Shown here: positions 44,292 to 55,650 of the stretch, piece after piece
How positions within the stretch are numbered: position 1 is the first letter of the stretch
Layout of the letters: each line of letters opens with the position of its first letter
NCBI RefSeq assembly: GCF_900096975.1
Contig: NZ_FMYQ01000034.1
Coordinates: 1-64,000 of the forward strand
DNA: 64,000 nucleotides
Direction of reading: 5' to 3'
DNA from: Paraburkholderia lycopersici
GTDB lineage: Bacteria; Pseudomonadota; Gammaproteobacteria; Burkholderiales; Burkholderiaceae
Translations under genes and position numbers: made by a program
The notes under the pieces: generated by a model
What the model saw: only the letters and a program-made list of their open reading frames with translations
What the model was told of the DNA's origin: nothing
Databases searched by the model: none

Positions 44292-44978
44292 ATGATCGAG
44301 AGCCTCATTTCAGACATCCTGTTCGGTTTCACCGGACTCATCAGCATCATCAACCCCATCAGCGTTGCCTTTGTTTTTCTCGACCGCACCACGTCGTTCA
44401 CCGACGAAGAGCGGCGTCTGCTCGCCAAACGCGTGGCGATCAATGCGTTTTTCGTGCTGGTCGCGGCGTTCTTCGTGGGCACGCCCGTCCTGCATTTCTT
44501 CGGTATTTCGATGGAGGCGCTGCGCATCGGCGGCGGCCTCGCGGTGGCCGTGAGCGGCTGGCAACTGCTCAATGCGCCCGAGCCCGAGCCGCGTCCGGTC
44601 GCGGCGGAGCCCACCGTCGTCAAGCCCGCGCCGCCGCATTCGGCCGCGGGCAAGGCCTTCTTCCCGCTGACGGTTCCGCTCACCACCGGCCCCGGCTCCA
44701 TCGCCACGGCCATCGCGCTGAACGCCAACCGCACGCACAAGCTTTCAGCGTGGCTGCTCTCGAGCGTGGCGTCGCTCGTGATCTCGACGCTCGTCATGCT
44801 CGTGATCTACTACGTTTACAGCCGCGCCGCGCGGCTCGCGCAGTATCTGGGCGTGGAAGGCACGCGCGTGGCCATGCGCGTGTCGTCGTTTCTGCTCCTG
44901 TGCATCGGGGTGCAGATCATACTCACCGGCCTGACCGGTTTTCTCACGCCGATTGCCGACCTGCACGCCGCGCGGTAG
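44292..44978 (+). CDS. MarC-family integral membrane protein
   Basis: 228 residues, six membrane helices. GLISIINPISVAFVFLDRTT and FFPLTVPLTTGPGSIATAIA are the two repeated MarC signatures (P-x-S-x-x-F and P-L-x-x-G-P-G). A Pro/Glu-rich loop (APEPEPRPVAAEPTVVKPAP) sits between the halves. The function is unknown; MarC is not itself a drug pump. It is preceded by 258 bp of otherwise empty sequence and followed by an amidotransferase gene after 53 bp. Confidence 0.9.
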   Translation: MIESLISDILFGFTGLISIINPISVAFVFLDRTTSFTDEERRLLAKRVAINAFFVLVAAFFVGTPVLHFFGISMEALRIGGGLAVAVSGWQLLNAPEPEPRPVAAEPTVVKPAPPHSAAGKAFFPLTVPLTTGPGSIATAIALNANRTHKLSAWLLSSVASLVISTLVMLVIYYVYSRAARLAQYLGVEGTRVAMRVSSFLLLCIGVQIILTGLTGFLTPIADLHAAR

Positions 44979-45031
44979 CGGGCCATGCCCGCGCGCCGGC
45001 GCACACAAGCGTTCTTTGCAAGGAGACCACC

Positions 45032-45865
45032 ATGTGCCGTTGGCTCGCTTATACGGGCAACGCCGTGCACCTCGAAACCGTGCTGTTTCATGCGCGCCAT
45101 TCGCTGATCGACCAGAGCCTGCACGCGACACAGGGTGTGACCACCACAAACGGCGACGGCTTCGGGCTCGGCTGGTATCAGAACCCGCACGACATTCCTT
45201 ATCGCTACCGCAGCGTGCAGCCGGCCTGGAGCGACCGCAATCTGCGCGAACTGGCGCGCGCGGTGCGTGCGCCCATGTTCGTCGCGCACGTGCGTTCGGC
45301 CACGCATGCGCCGGTACAGGAAACGAACTGCCATCCGTTTCGCCACCGGCGCTGGATCTTTGCGCACAACGGCCTGATCCGCAACTATCCGCTCATGCGG
45401 CGCGACCTGCTCGTGGCGATCGATCCGGGGCGCTTCAACGCGCTCGAAGGGTCGACGGATTCCGAAACGATGTTCTATCTCGCGATGACCTTCGGGCTCG
45501 AAGTCGATCCTGTGCGCGCGCTGGAGCGCATGGCGGGTTTCGTCGAGGAAACCGCTGGAAAATACGGCGTCGAGCCGGCGCTCAACATGACGGTGTGTGC
45601 GTGCGACGGCGAGCAGATCGTCGCTGCGCGCTATTCGAGCGAGCGCAATTCGCGCTCGCTTTATCACACCACGTCGTTCCGGCATCTGCGCGAGCTCTAT
45701 CCCGACGATCCGCGCATCGTGGCGGCGGGCGACGACGCGTATCTGCTCGTTTCCGAGCCGCTCGGCGACGCGCCCGACGTGTGGGCCGAAGTGCCGGAGT
45801 CGACGGCGATCGTCGTGCGCGGGCCCGAGGTCGAATACCGGCAGTTCGTGCCGGCCGCACCATAG
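45032..45865 (+). CDS. Class II glutamine amidotransferase (YafJ-like)
   Basis: 277 residues, AAGGAG upstream. Begins MCRWLAYTG with nucleophile Cys2; TTTNGDGFGLGWYQNPHDIP, FVAHVRSATHAPVQETNCHP and WIFAHNGLIRNYPLMRRD are the glutaminase-site motifs of the YafJ/EgtC-like GATase_4 group. It is a stand-alone domain, so the acceptor of the released ammonia, or a different amidohydrolase activity, is unknown. The gene is convergent with the hybrid kinase (23 bp). Confidence 0.88.
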   Translation: MCRWLAYTGNAVHLETVLFHARHSLIDQSLHATQGVTTTNGDGFGLGWYQNPHDIPYRYRSVQPAWSDRNLRELARAVRAPMFVAHVRSATHAPVQETNCHPFRHRRWIFAHNGLIRNYPLMRRDLLVAIDPGRFNALEGSTDSETMFYLAMTFGLEVDPVRALERMAGFVEETAGKYGVEPALNMTVCACDGEQIVAARYSSERNSRSLYHTTSFRHLRELYPDDPRIVAAGDDAYLLVSEPLGDAPDVWAEVPESTAIVVRGPEVEYRQFVPAAP

Positions 45866-45888
45866 GGTGCCCGCGGGCGCCCGCGCTT

Positions 45889-47868
45889 CTAGCGCTTGCG
45901 CCGCGCCGCCGCGACGGCGAGCACCTCGTCGAACAGCGTGGCGTCCACGGGCTTCACGAGGTGCATCTCGAAGCCGGCATCGCGCGTGAGCGCGACGTCG
46001 GCGGCCTGGCCGAAACCCGTCATCGCCGCGAACAGCGTATGCGAGAGCGTGGGCAGCGCGCGCAGGGCGCGCAACGTCGCGTAGCCGTCGATTTCGGGCA
46101 TCGCGATGTCGATGAACGCGGCGTCGGGTGCGAAGCCGTGCACTTCGTCGCGCGCCTGCGCGGCGTTATACGCGACGCGCACGTCGTGTCCCTTGAGTTC
46201 GAGCAGCATGGCGAGGCTGTCGGCGGAGTCGCGGTTGTCGTCGACCACGAGCACGCGCAGCGGCGGCACCCCGGCGTCGGCCAGCGCCGCGAGTCCGGCC
46301 GATTCCATCGCGAGCGGCTCCGGCGGCGCGGGAGGGGTGGCCTCGCGCGCGAACGGCAGGCGGATCGTGAACGTGCTGCCTTTGCCTGGCCCGTCGCTCG
46401 CGGCGGAAATGGTGCCGCCGTGCAGTTCCACGAGCGACCGGCACAGCATGAGGCCGATGCCGAGCCCGTTGTCCATCGGCCCCGGCATCGAACGATCCTG
46501 GCTGAACAGGCCGAAGATCGCCTCGCAGGTGCCGGGACGCAGCCCGCGGCCTTCGTCGCGCACCTGGACTTGCACGGCGCGCGCGGCGCGGCGCACGTTC
46601 ACGACGATGCGGCCGCCGTCGGGCGAGAACTTCGAAGCGTTGTGCAGCAGGTTCTGCAGTACCTGTACGAGGCGGGTGTGATCGCCCGTCATGACGAGCG
46701 GCGAATCCGGCATCTGCACGCAGACATGCTGGCCGCGCGCCGAGGTGAACGGCTGCGCCGCGTCGATGGCGTGCGCGACCACTTCGCACAGGTCGAGCGG
46801 CGCTTCGCGCAACTCGATCTTCCCCGACGTGATGCGGCCCACGTCGAGCAGGTCGTCCACGAGCCGCGTGAGATGGGCGATCTGGCGGTCGATCATCTCG
46901 CGCGCGCGCTCGATCTCGGGATTCGGCGCGTCCATGAGGCGCATCGTGGCCACGGCGTTCCGCACGGGCGCGAGCGGGTTGCGCAGCTCGTGCGCGAGCA
47001 TGGCGAGGAACTGCTTCATCTGCTCGCTCGAATGCTCCAGTTCGTCGGTGCGGCGGCGCTCGGTCATGTCGCGCGTGACCTTCGCGAACCCCGTGAGCCG
47101 GCCATGGCCGTCGTGCACCGCCGTGAGCGTGACGTTGGCCCAGAACATCGAGCCGTCCTTGCGCAGGCGCCAGCCTTCGCTCACGACGCGGCCCAGATCG
47201 GCCGCGCGGCGCAGCTCGCGCTCGGGCAGGCCGGCGGCGACGTCGTCGGGCGGGTAGAACACGGAGAAATGCTGGCCGACGATTTCGGCCGGACGGTAGC
47301 CCTTGAGGTTGGTCGCGCCGCTGTTCCAGCTCACCACGTAGCCCCGCGGGTCGAGCATGAAGATGGCGTAGTCGCTCACGCTTTCCACGAGCAGGCGAAA
47401 GCGCTCTTCGGACAGGCGCAGCGCCTCGACCTGGCGGCGCTCGGCGGTGAGGTCGCGCGTGATCTTGGCGAAGCCCGAAAGCGAGCCGTCGCGCTCGCGC
47501 AGCGCCGTGATGACGACGTTGGCCCAGAACATCGAGCCGTCCTTGCGCACGCGCCAGCCTTCGTCGTTGAAACGCCCGTGCAGTGCGGCCTGCTCCAGCT
47601 CGTGATCGGGCCAGCGGCGCCCGTTGGCTTCGTTGGTGTAAAAGCGCGAAAAATGCTGGCCGATGATCTCGTGCGCCTGGTAGCCCTTGATGCGGGCCGC
47701 GCCGCGGTTCCAGCTCACGATATGGCCGTGCGGGTCGAGCAGAAAGATCGCGTAGTCTTCGATCGGTTCCACGAGCGCCTCGAAGCGGCGTTCGCTATGG
47801 CCTTCGGCTGCGGTGTTGGGTGCGGCGATGCCGGAGTCGGGCGTCGTCATGGTTCTCGGGTCTGTCAT
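45889..47868 (-). CDS. Hybrid sensor histidine kinase with two PAS domains and receiver
   Basis: 659 residues, no membrane segment, so cytosolic. Two near-identical PAS modules lie at about 27-150 and 155-280 (EDYAIFLLDPHGHIVSWNRG versus SDYAIFMLDPRGYVVSWNSG). The HisKA H-box is FLAMLAHELRNPLAPVRNA, with HATPase motifs LVQVLQNLLHNASKFSPDGG and MDNGLGIGLMLC. A C-terminal receiver (about 540-655) starts RVLVVDDNRDSADSLAMLLE, with acceptor Asp in AAFIDIAMPEIDG and Lys in HLVKPVDA. There is no DNA-binding output. A start at 47850 is an alternative. Confidence 0.94.
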   Translation of the reverse strand: MTDPRTMTTPDSGIAAPNTAAEGHSERRFEALVEPIEDYAIFLLDPHGHIVSWNRGAARIKGYQAHEIIGQHFSRFYTNEANGRRWPDHELEQAALHGRFNDEGWRVRKDGSMFWANVVITALRERDGSLSGFAKITRDLTAERRQVEALRLSEERFRLLVESVSDYAIFMLDPRGYVVSWNSGATNLKGYRPAEIVGQHFSVFYPPDDVAAGLPERELRRAADLGRVVSEGWRLRKDGSMFWANVTLTAVHDGHGRLTGFAKVTRDMTERRRTDELEHSSEQMKQFLAMLAHELRNPLAPVRNAVATMRLMDAPNPEIERAREMIDRQIAHLTRLVDDLLDVGRITSGKIELREAPLDLCEVVAHAIDAAQPFTSARGQHVCVQMPDSPLVMTGDHTRLVQVLQNLLHNASKFSPDGGRIVVNVRRAARAVQVQVRDEGRGLRPGTCEAIFGLFSQDRSMPGPMDNGLGIGLMLCRSLVELHGGTISAASDGPGKGSTFTIRLPFAREATPPAPPEPLAMESAGLAALADAGVPPLRVLVVDDNRDSADSLAMLLELKGHDVRVAYNAAQARDEVHGFAPDAAFIDIAMPEIDGYATLRALRALPTLSHTLFAAMTGFGQAADVALTRDAGFEMHLVKPVDATLFDEVLAVAAARRKR

Positions 47869-47938
47869 GAGGCCTGCTCACCTGCACAGCCGGCCCCGGC
47901 CTCCTGAATGGACGCCCGCGCACAGCGGGCGCCGCAGC

Positions 47939-48898
47939 TTACCATGCGCGCTGGCCCGAGCGATCGTACTTTTCGGCCATGGCCGGTATGCCCGCGCGCA
48001 CCTGGCGTTCCGCGCGGCGCACCTGGCGCGTGAGCTGTACGACGTGCGGCGGCACCACGCGGCGCTGGCGCAGTGTCCAGAACGCGCCGCGCAGCAGCGC
48101 CACGCCCGCGGGCCCGAGCGAGCGCTGGCGCGCGAATACCGCGAGCGCGCGGCCGGTGGCGGCAAGGGCGTCGCGCGCGGGCAGGCGCATCCATGCCACC
48201 CACGCGGCGTTGCGCGCGAGCGCGCACTGCTGCGCGCGCGTGAACCAGCGGTAAAGCGGCTCGCGATGCGCAAGCGCCTGTTCGCAATAGACGATCCGGT
48301 GACCGGCCGAGAGCATGTCGAGCGCGGCGAGTTCTTCGGCGCCGCCGTGCGATAGCCGTTCGTCGTAGCCGCCGAGCGCGCGGAATACGCCCGCGCGGAA
48401 AACGCACGCGCCGGCCATGAAGTTCGCGAGCGCGGGCCCGGCGAGCCCGTCGGCGCCGGGCGAAGTGGCGGCGAGCATCAGACAGGCGGGGTGGATCTCG
48501 CGCTCGTCGTCGCTCACCACGCGCGCGTTGAGCACGGCGACTTGCGCATGCGCGTCGAGCAACTGCGCCGCGCGTGCAAGCGCGCCAGGCGCGAACCACG
48601 TGCTGTCGTCGCAGCAAGCTACGTATTCGGTGCGCGCGAGCAGGACGGCGCGATTGAAGCCGGTCATGCCGTGGTCGCCCAGCGACTGGACGATGCGCAC
48701 CTGCGGAAACAGCGACGCCAGCAAGGACACGGTGGAATCGGTGGAGCCGTTGTCGGCCACGATCACGTCGGGGTGTTCGGGCAGGGCGGTCAGACGCGCG
48801 ACGGTATCGATGATCTGACGCACATGGTTACGCGTGAGGACGACCACCGTCACGCGCGGCGCGCTTGGGGAACCGGGGGCATGGGCGGAGTCGTTCAT
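47939..48898 (-). CDS. Glycosyltransferase family 2
   Basis: 319 residues. A GT-A fold is evident from VTVVVLTRNHVRQIIDTVAR, PDVIVADNGSTDSTVSLLAS and the nucleotide-metal motif YVACCDDSTWFAPGAL. FRALGGYDERLSHGGAEELA is the typical acceptor-side region. There is no membrane helix. It transfers a sugar from a nucleotide donor; donor and acceptor cannot be read. It stands alone, 70 bp upstream of the hybrid kinase gene start on the same strand. Confidence 0.9.
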   Translation of the reverse strand: MNDSAHAPGSPSAPRVTVVVLTRNHVRQIIDTVARLTALPEHPDVIVADNGSTDSTVSLLASLFPQVRIVQSLGDHGMTGFNRAVLLARTEYVACCDDSTWFAPGALARAAQLLDAHAQVAVLNARVVSDDEREIHPACLMLAATSPGADGLAGPALANFMAGACVFRAGVFRALGGYDERLSHGGAEELAALDMLSAGHRIVYCEQALAHREPLYRWFTRAQQCALARNAAWVAWMRLPARDALAATGRALAVFARQRSLGPAGVALLRGAFWTLRQRRVVPPHVVQLTRQVRRAERQVRAGIPAMAEKYDRSGQRAW

Positions 48899-49144
48899 CG
48901 CAACGGGCGGTGCGGGCCGCCGGTAGAGGTTGTCAAAATGACCTGTGTCAGCATACGCCGATGGCGCGCGACATGCAGCACGGGCGTGGCCGGGCTGCGG
49001 GCCTGAAGGGTTGGGCGGCGCGCAGCAGGCGCGCTGCGTCGCACGGTGGAGGGGTGCGCAAATTCCGCGCCGGGCTTGCGAAGGCGCTGCGGGCCGCCCG
49101 GTTTCCGCGTGGCGAGCTGCCGGGTTAGCCGCGCATTGGGCCGC

Positions 49145-49819
49145 TCATTCGCGGGCGCAGACTTCGTCGAGGTGGCCGAGCAGGTCGGCGGGATCTTCAT
49201 ACACGCGCAGCGCACCGGCGCGCTCCAGTTCCTCGGTGCCGTAGCCGCCCGATTGCAGGCCGATGCCGAGCGCGCGGCAGCGCTGGGCCGCGAGCATGTC
49301 CCAGACGCTGTCGCCCACGACGAGGCAGCGCTCGATAGGGACGTTCAGGCGCGATGCCGCGGCGACGAAAAGATCGGGGTCGGGCTTGGCGTGGCGCACC
49401 TCGTCGCGCGTGACGACGGTCGTCACGGCCGGGTCCACGCCGAGCGCCTGCAGATTCACGGAGGCGGTGGCGATCCGCCCGCTGGTCGCGATCGCCCAGG
49501 GCACCTGCGCGGCGGTGAGGGCGTCGAGCAGCGCTCGCGCGCCCGGTAGTGGGCGCACCTGGGCCGCATGGTGGCGGTAGGCGTCGGCGTGCAGTTTCTG
49601 CAGGCGCGCAATGCGCTCGGGCGAGATGGCCTCGTGCGTCTCGCGCAGCAACTGGTTCACGAAGAGCCCGCCGCTCATGCCGATGCGGCGGTGGATGCGC
49701 CATACCGAAAGCTCGATGCCGTCCGCGTCGAGCGCCTGTTTCCACGCGAGGACGTGCTGGTAGACGCTGTCGACGAGCGTGCCGTCGAGGTCGAACAAAA
49801 AGGCCGTTTCGTTGCGCAT
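49145..49819 (-). CDS. HAD-superfamily phosphatase (phosphoglycolate/beta-phosphoglucomutase-like)
   Basis: 224 residues. Motif I is FLFDLDGTLVDSVYQHVLAW (nucleophile Asp), motif II WAIATSGRI, motif III with KPDPDLF and motif IV LVVGDSVWDML. The helical cap lies between motifs I and II. The ATG at 49819 is chosen because motif I starts six residues in. The substrate is unknown. The gene follows the trehalase gene on the opposite side only by distance (95 bp) and both run leftwards, so co-transcription is possible. Confidence 0.9.
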   Translation of the reverse strand: MRNETAFLFDLDGTLVDSVYQHVLAWKQALDADGIELSVWRIHRRIGMSGGLFVNQLLRETHEAISPERIARLQKLHADAYRHHAAQVRPLPGARALLDALTAAQVPWAIATSGRIATASVNLQALGVDPAVTTVVTRDEVRHAKPDPDLFVAAASRLNVPIERCLVVGDSVWDMLAAQRCRALGIGLQSGGYGTEELERAGALRVYEDPADLLGHLDEVCARE

Positions 49820-49914
49820 GGAAGGCTCCAGGAGAGGCACGGGGATCACGCCGCGGTGGCGCAAAAAGTGTACGCCGCGCGCCGCTGCCGTGCGCCGGCG
49901 CGGCGCCATCTATC

Positions 49915-53205
<3,291 letters not shown>

Positions 53206-53238
53206 TGCCCGCGGCCTGAAGCTCGACGGGAGCAAAGA

Positions 53239-53276
53239 AACGGCCGCGCGAGTTCGCAAGCATTCGCGCGGCCGTT
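53239..53276 (-). terminator. Bidirectional terminator-like hairpin between pobA and DUF4148-like gene
   Basis: Perfect 13-bp stem AACGGCCGCGCGA / TCGCGCGGCCGTT with a 12-nt loop, 34 bp after the pobA stop. Read on the minus strand it is followed by TCTTTG, a modest U-tract; on the plus strand there is none. It probably serves the convergent gene pair. Confidence 0.65.
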
Positions 53277-53444
53277 GTACGTCGACCGCGGGCCGCGCCG
53301 GCTCGAAGGGCACCGAGGGGCGCGACGTCCGGTTCGTTCGCCATCCCGGCGAAGGGCCGAACCGACCCGAGGCGTTCTAACCGGCACGGCGGCCGGCCAG
53401 AATGCAAGAGGAAATAGTGTGAAAACAGGTAATCGACGCGGTGC

Positions 53445-53783
53445 TTACTGGCTCGCGCCGGCAGCGGCGTTCGCTTTCTTTTGCGCGTCCTGCAGGTTCT
53501 GCGGATAGTTCGGGTCGTTCAGCGCCGGCTTGTAGCCCGCGTCTTCCAGCTTTTTGAGCTCGGCGTTGTTCTTCGCGCGTGCGGCCTTGCGTTCGGCCTT
53601 GCGCTGCGCTTTGGCCTGGGCCCTGGCCTGTTTCTTCTGCTCCTTGGTGAGCGGTTGCGAGGCCGTGGCTTCGGCGGCGGCTGGCGCGCTGGCTTCTGTT
53701 TGAGCGAACGCGGGCACGCCGGCGCCGATCAGGAATGCGGTCATGGCCGCGGCGAGAGTCAGCTTGCTGGTGGTGGAGCGCAT
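53445..53783 (-). CDS. Exported DUF4148-like protein
   Basis: 112 residues. A signal peptide (MRSTTSKLTLAAAMTAFLIG, cleavage near AFAQ) precedes a lysine/alanine/arginine-rich helix of repeated KKQARAQAKAQRKAERKAAR, then the compact motif LKKLEDAGYKPALNDPNYPQ, then NLQDAQ, characteristic of DUF4148-type Burkholderia proteins. The function is unknown; the basic helix could bind nucleic acid or anionic envelope polymers. Monocistronic by context. Confidence 0.85.
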   Translation of the reverse strand: MRSTTSKLTLAAAMTAFLIGAGVPAFAQTEASAPAAAEATASQPLTKEQKKQARAQAKAQRKAERKAARAKNNAELKKLEDAGYKPALNDPNYPQNLQDAQKKANAAAGASQ

Positions 53784-53950
53784 CGATTCCCCTAATGATT
53801 GGATTGAACGGCTTTCCCAGGGTTGGGAGGACAGGCGCAGGCCGCGCTCGTACCTCGCGCGGCGCGCCTGTCACTCAATGTAAACGATCCACGCTAAAGA
53901 GAACAGCAAGCGCTGACCCTGGCTCGCGGCAGCACGCCGGGCCGCCGCGC

Positions 53951-54628
53951 TCAGAGTTTCGCGGCCGCCGCCGCGACCACGCGCGCGCGTTCGGCGAGCG
54001 AGGCAGCTGATTGTGCGCGCAACCTTTCCACGATCGCATGCGGTGCGGTGGCGGGGTCGCCCGCATCGAAGGGCGGCGCCGGCGCATATTCGAGTTCGAG
54101 TTGTAGCGCCTGGGCGGCCTCCTCGCCGATCAGCTCGGCCGCGAGCGTCAATGCGAAATCGATACCCGCCGTGATGCCGCCGCCGGTGAGCAGGTTGCCG
54201 TCGCGCACCACGCGCGCTTTCACCGGCAGCGCGCCAAGCGGCTCCAGCAGTTCGTGGAAGGCCCAGTGCGTGGTCGCGCGCCGCCCGCGCAGCAGGCCCG
54301 CCGCGCCGAGCACGAGCGCCCCCGTGCAGACCGAGGTGACGTAGCGGGCCGTGGTCGCCTGACGGCGCAGGAACGCGAGCGTTTCGTCATCGGGGATCAG
54401 TTGCGAGACACCGCTGCCGCCCGGTACGCAGATCACGTCGAGCGGCGGGCAGTCGTCGAAGGTCGTGTCGGGCGCGAGGACGAGTCCGTTGCTGGAGCGC
54501 ACGGGCGCTAGCGTCTTCCAGACGAGCCGCGCCTTCGTGTCCGGCATCGAGGCGAGCACGTCATAGGGGCCGGTGAGGTCGAGCTGTTGCACGTTGGGAA
54601 AGAGAAGAAAGCCGATTTGCAGCGCCAT
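53951..54628 (-). CDS. Isonitrile hydratase-like DJ-1/PfpI protein
   Basis: 225 residues. The order of motifs (GFLLFPNVQQLDLTGPYDVL, VICVPGGSGVSQLI, ARYVTSVCTGALVLGAAGLL, GRRATTHWAFHELLEPLGA, LLTGGGITAGIDFALTLAAE, LEYAPAPPFDAG) closely follows the Pseudomonas isonitrile hydratase InhA. The nucleophile is the Cys of SVCTGA. InhA hydrates isonitriles to N-substituted formamides. The ATG at 54628 directly precedes the domain. No AraC regulator, the frequent partner of this family, is found next to it. Confidence 0.85.
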   Translation of the reverse strand: MALQIGFLLFPNVQQLDLTGPYDVLASMPDTKARLVWKTLAPVRSSNGLVLAPDTTFDDCPPLDVICVPGGSGVSQLIPDDETLAFLRRQATTARYVTSVCTGALVLGAAGLLRGRRATTHWAFHELLEPLGALPVKARVVRDGNLLTGGGITAGIDFALTLAAELIGEEAAQALQLELEYAPAPPFDAGDPATAPHAIVERLRAQSAASLAERARVVAAAAAKL

Positions 54629-55016
54629 GAGGTATCCCCGATCAAGGTTTGGGCGATGAAGAAGGTCCGCTGCGGCCAGGTTGGCCTGCGGTTCGGGAAT
54701 CACTGTAGCCGTGCGCGGACGCGCAATCGTGCCAAAAGCCGCGCAAAAACTGCCGGCGGCGCATGCGAAAGGCATTGCGTCGCGCGCCTGATCGCGGCAT
54801 CGACCTTCTTCGTGCGCTATCAGCTATCAGCCGGTGCCGCCATCGTTCGCGCGCTTCGCGCTGGGCCACCTCGATCGACCCGCGGTTCGGCTGTTTGACC
54901 TTCGCCGTTTCGGCGAAGCCACGCGCGGTTCCGGGCGCACAACGCGCCGCGTTCAGCCACCGCTTAATAGATGGCGGAAAACGCGGTGCGTCGAGCTCGA
55001 TGCCTTGGCGATGCGC
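54629..55016. other. 388 bp without a supported gene
   Basis: No reading frame here shows a domain. One plus-frame translation (LGHLDRPAVRLFDLRRFGEA, TRGSGRTTRR) faintly recalls the N-terminal SAM-like part of a tyrosine recombinase of insertion elements, but the match is too weak to call. I see no terminator or operator. Confidence 0.4.
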
Positions 55017-55454
55017 TCAGGCGGGCATCTTGCGGAACGTGACCGCGATGCGGTTCCAGCCGTTGATCGCAATGACGAGCAAGGTAAGATCGGCGATCTC
55101 CTGATCGGTGAAATGCGGTTTCACGCGTTCCCAGACGTCGTCGGGCACGTGCGTTTGGGCAAGCAGTGTGACCGATTCGGTCCATTCGAGCGCGGCGCGC
55201 TCGCGCTCGGTGAAGAACGGCGTTTCGCGCCACACCGAAACCGTGGCGAGCCGGCGATCGGTTTCGCCGCCTTTGCGCGCGTCCGTGGTATGCATGTCGA
55301 CGCAGTACGCGCAACCGTTGATCTGCGAAGCGCGCAGGCGCACCAGTTCCGCGAGCGGCTTTTCGATCGAGCTCCTGCTCGCGCGCTCTTCGAGCGCAAT
55401 CATGGCCTTCGTGCCTTCCGGGCTGGCTTTATAGAAATCCAGACGTGCCTGCAT
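55017..55454 (-). CDS. AhpD-like carboxymuconolactone decarboxylase-family protein
   Basis: 145 residues, all helical. The redox motif is SQINGCAYCVDMHTTDARK (CxxC with downstream His), and LAQTHVPDDVWERVKPHFTD with EIADLTLLVIAINGWNRIAV completes the family pattern. These proteins act as alkyl-hydroperoxidase-type or disulfide reductants. It is divergent from a MocR regulator over 196 bp that contain direct repeats, so it is almost certainly the MocR target. Confidence 0.92.
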   Translation of the reverse strand: MQARLDFYKASPEGTKAMIALEERASRSSIEKPLAELVRLRASQINGCAYCVDMHTTDARKGGETDRRLATVSVWRETPFFTERERAALEWTESVTLLAQTHVPDDVWERVKPHFTDQEIADLTLLVIAINGWNRIAVTFRKMPA

Positions 55455-55496
55455 GAACGTTCACCTCTCAACTTGAATTGCGCGCTTTGCGTGTTG

Positions 55497-55542
55497 GGCA
55501 GCACTGCGGGGCAACACTGCGGTTTCGACCGGCGCATTGCGG
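55497..55542. promoter_or_regulatory. Direct-repeat operator candidate for MocR regulator
   Basis: Two perfect-length tandem 13-mers, GGCAGCACTGCGG and GGCAACACTGCGG (55497-55509, 55510-55522), are followed by a third copy GGCGCATTGCGG (55531-55542). MocR/GabR/PdxR proteins bind direct repeats, so these fit autoregulation and control of the divergent AhpD-like gene. Repeats are seen; binding is inferred. Confidence 0.65.
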
Positions 55543-55650
55543 TAACCACGGGTGCACTTTAGGCGTCGCGCTGGCGCGTTCATATAGCCATTCTGGCAAT
55601 ATTTCGGGTGACCACTTTCGCTCGAATCGAACGCCGTCCGCAGCGCCATC

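Noticed and set aside
54629-55016. Possible relic of a tyrosine recombinase/insertion-element integrase
   Set aside because: Resemblance rests on a few residues in one frame (LDRPAVRLF and TRGSGRTTR), with no catalytic residues and no inverted repeats.
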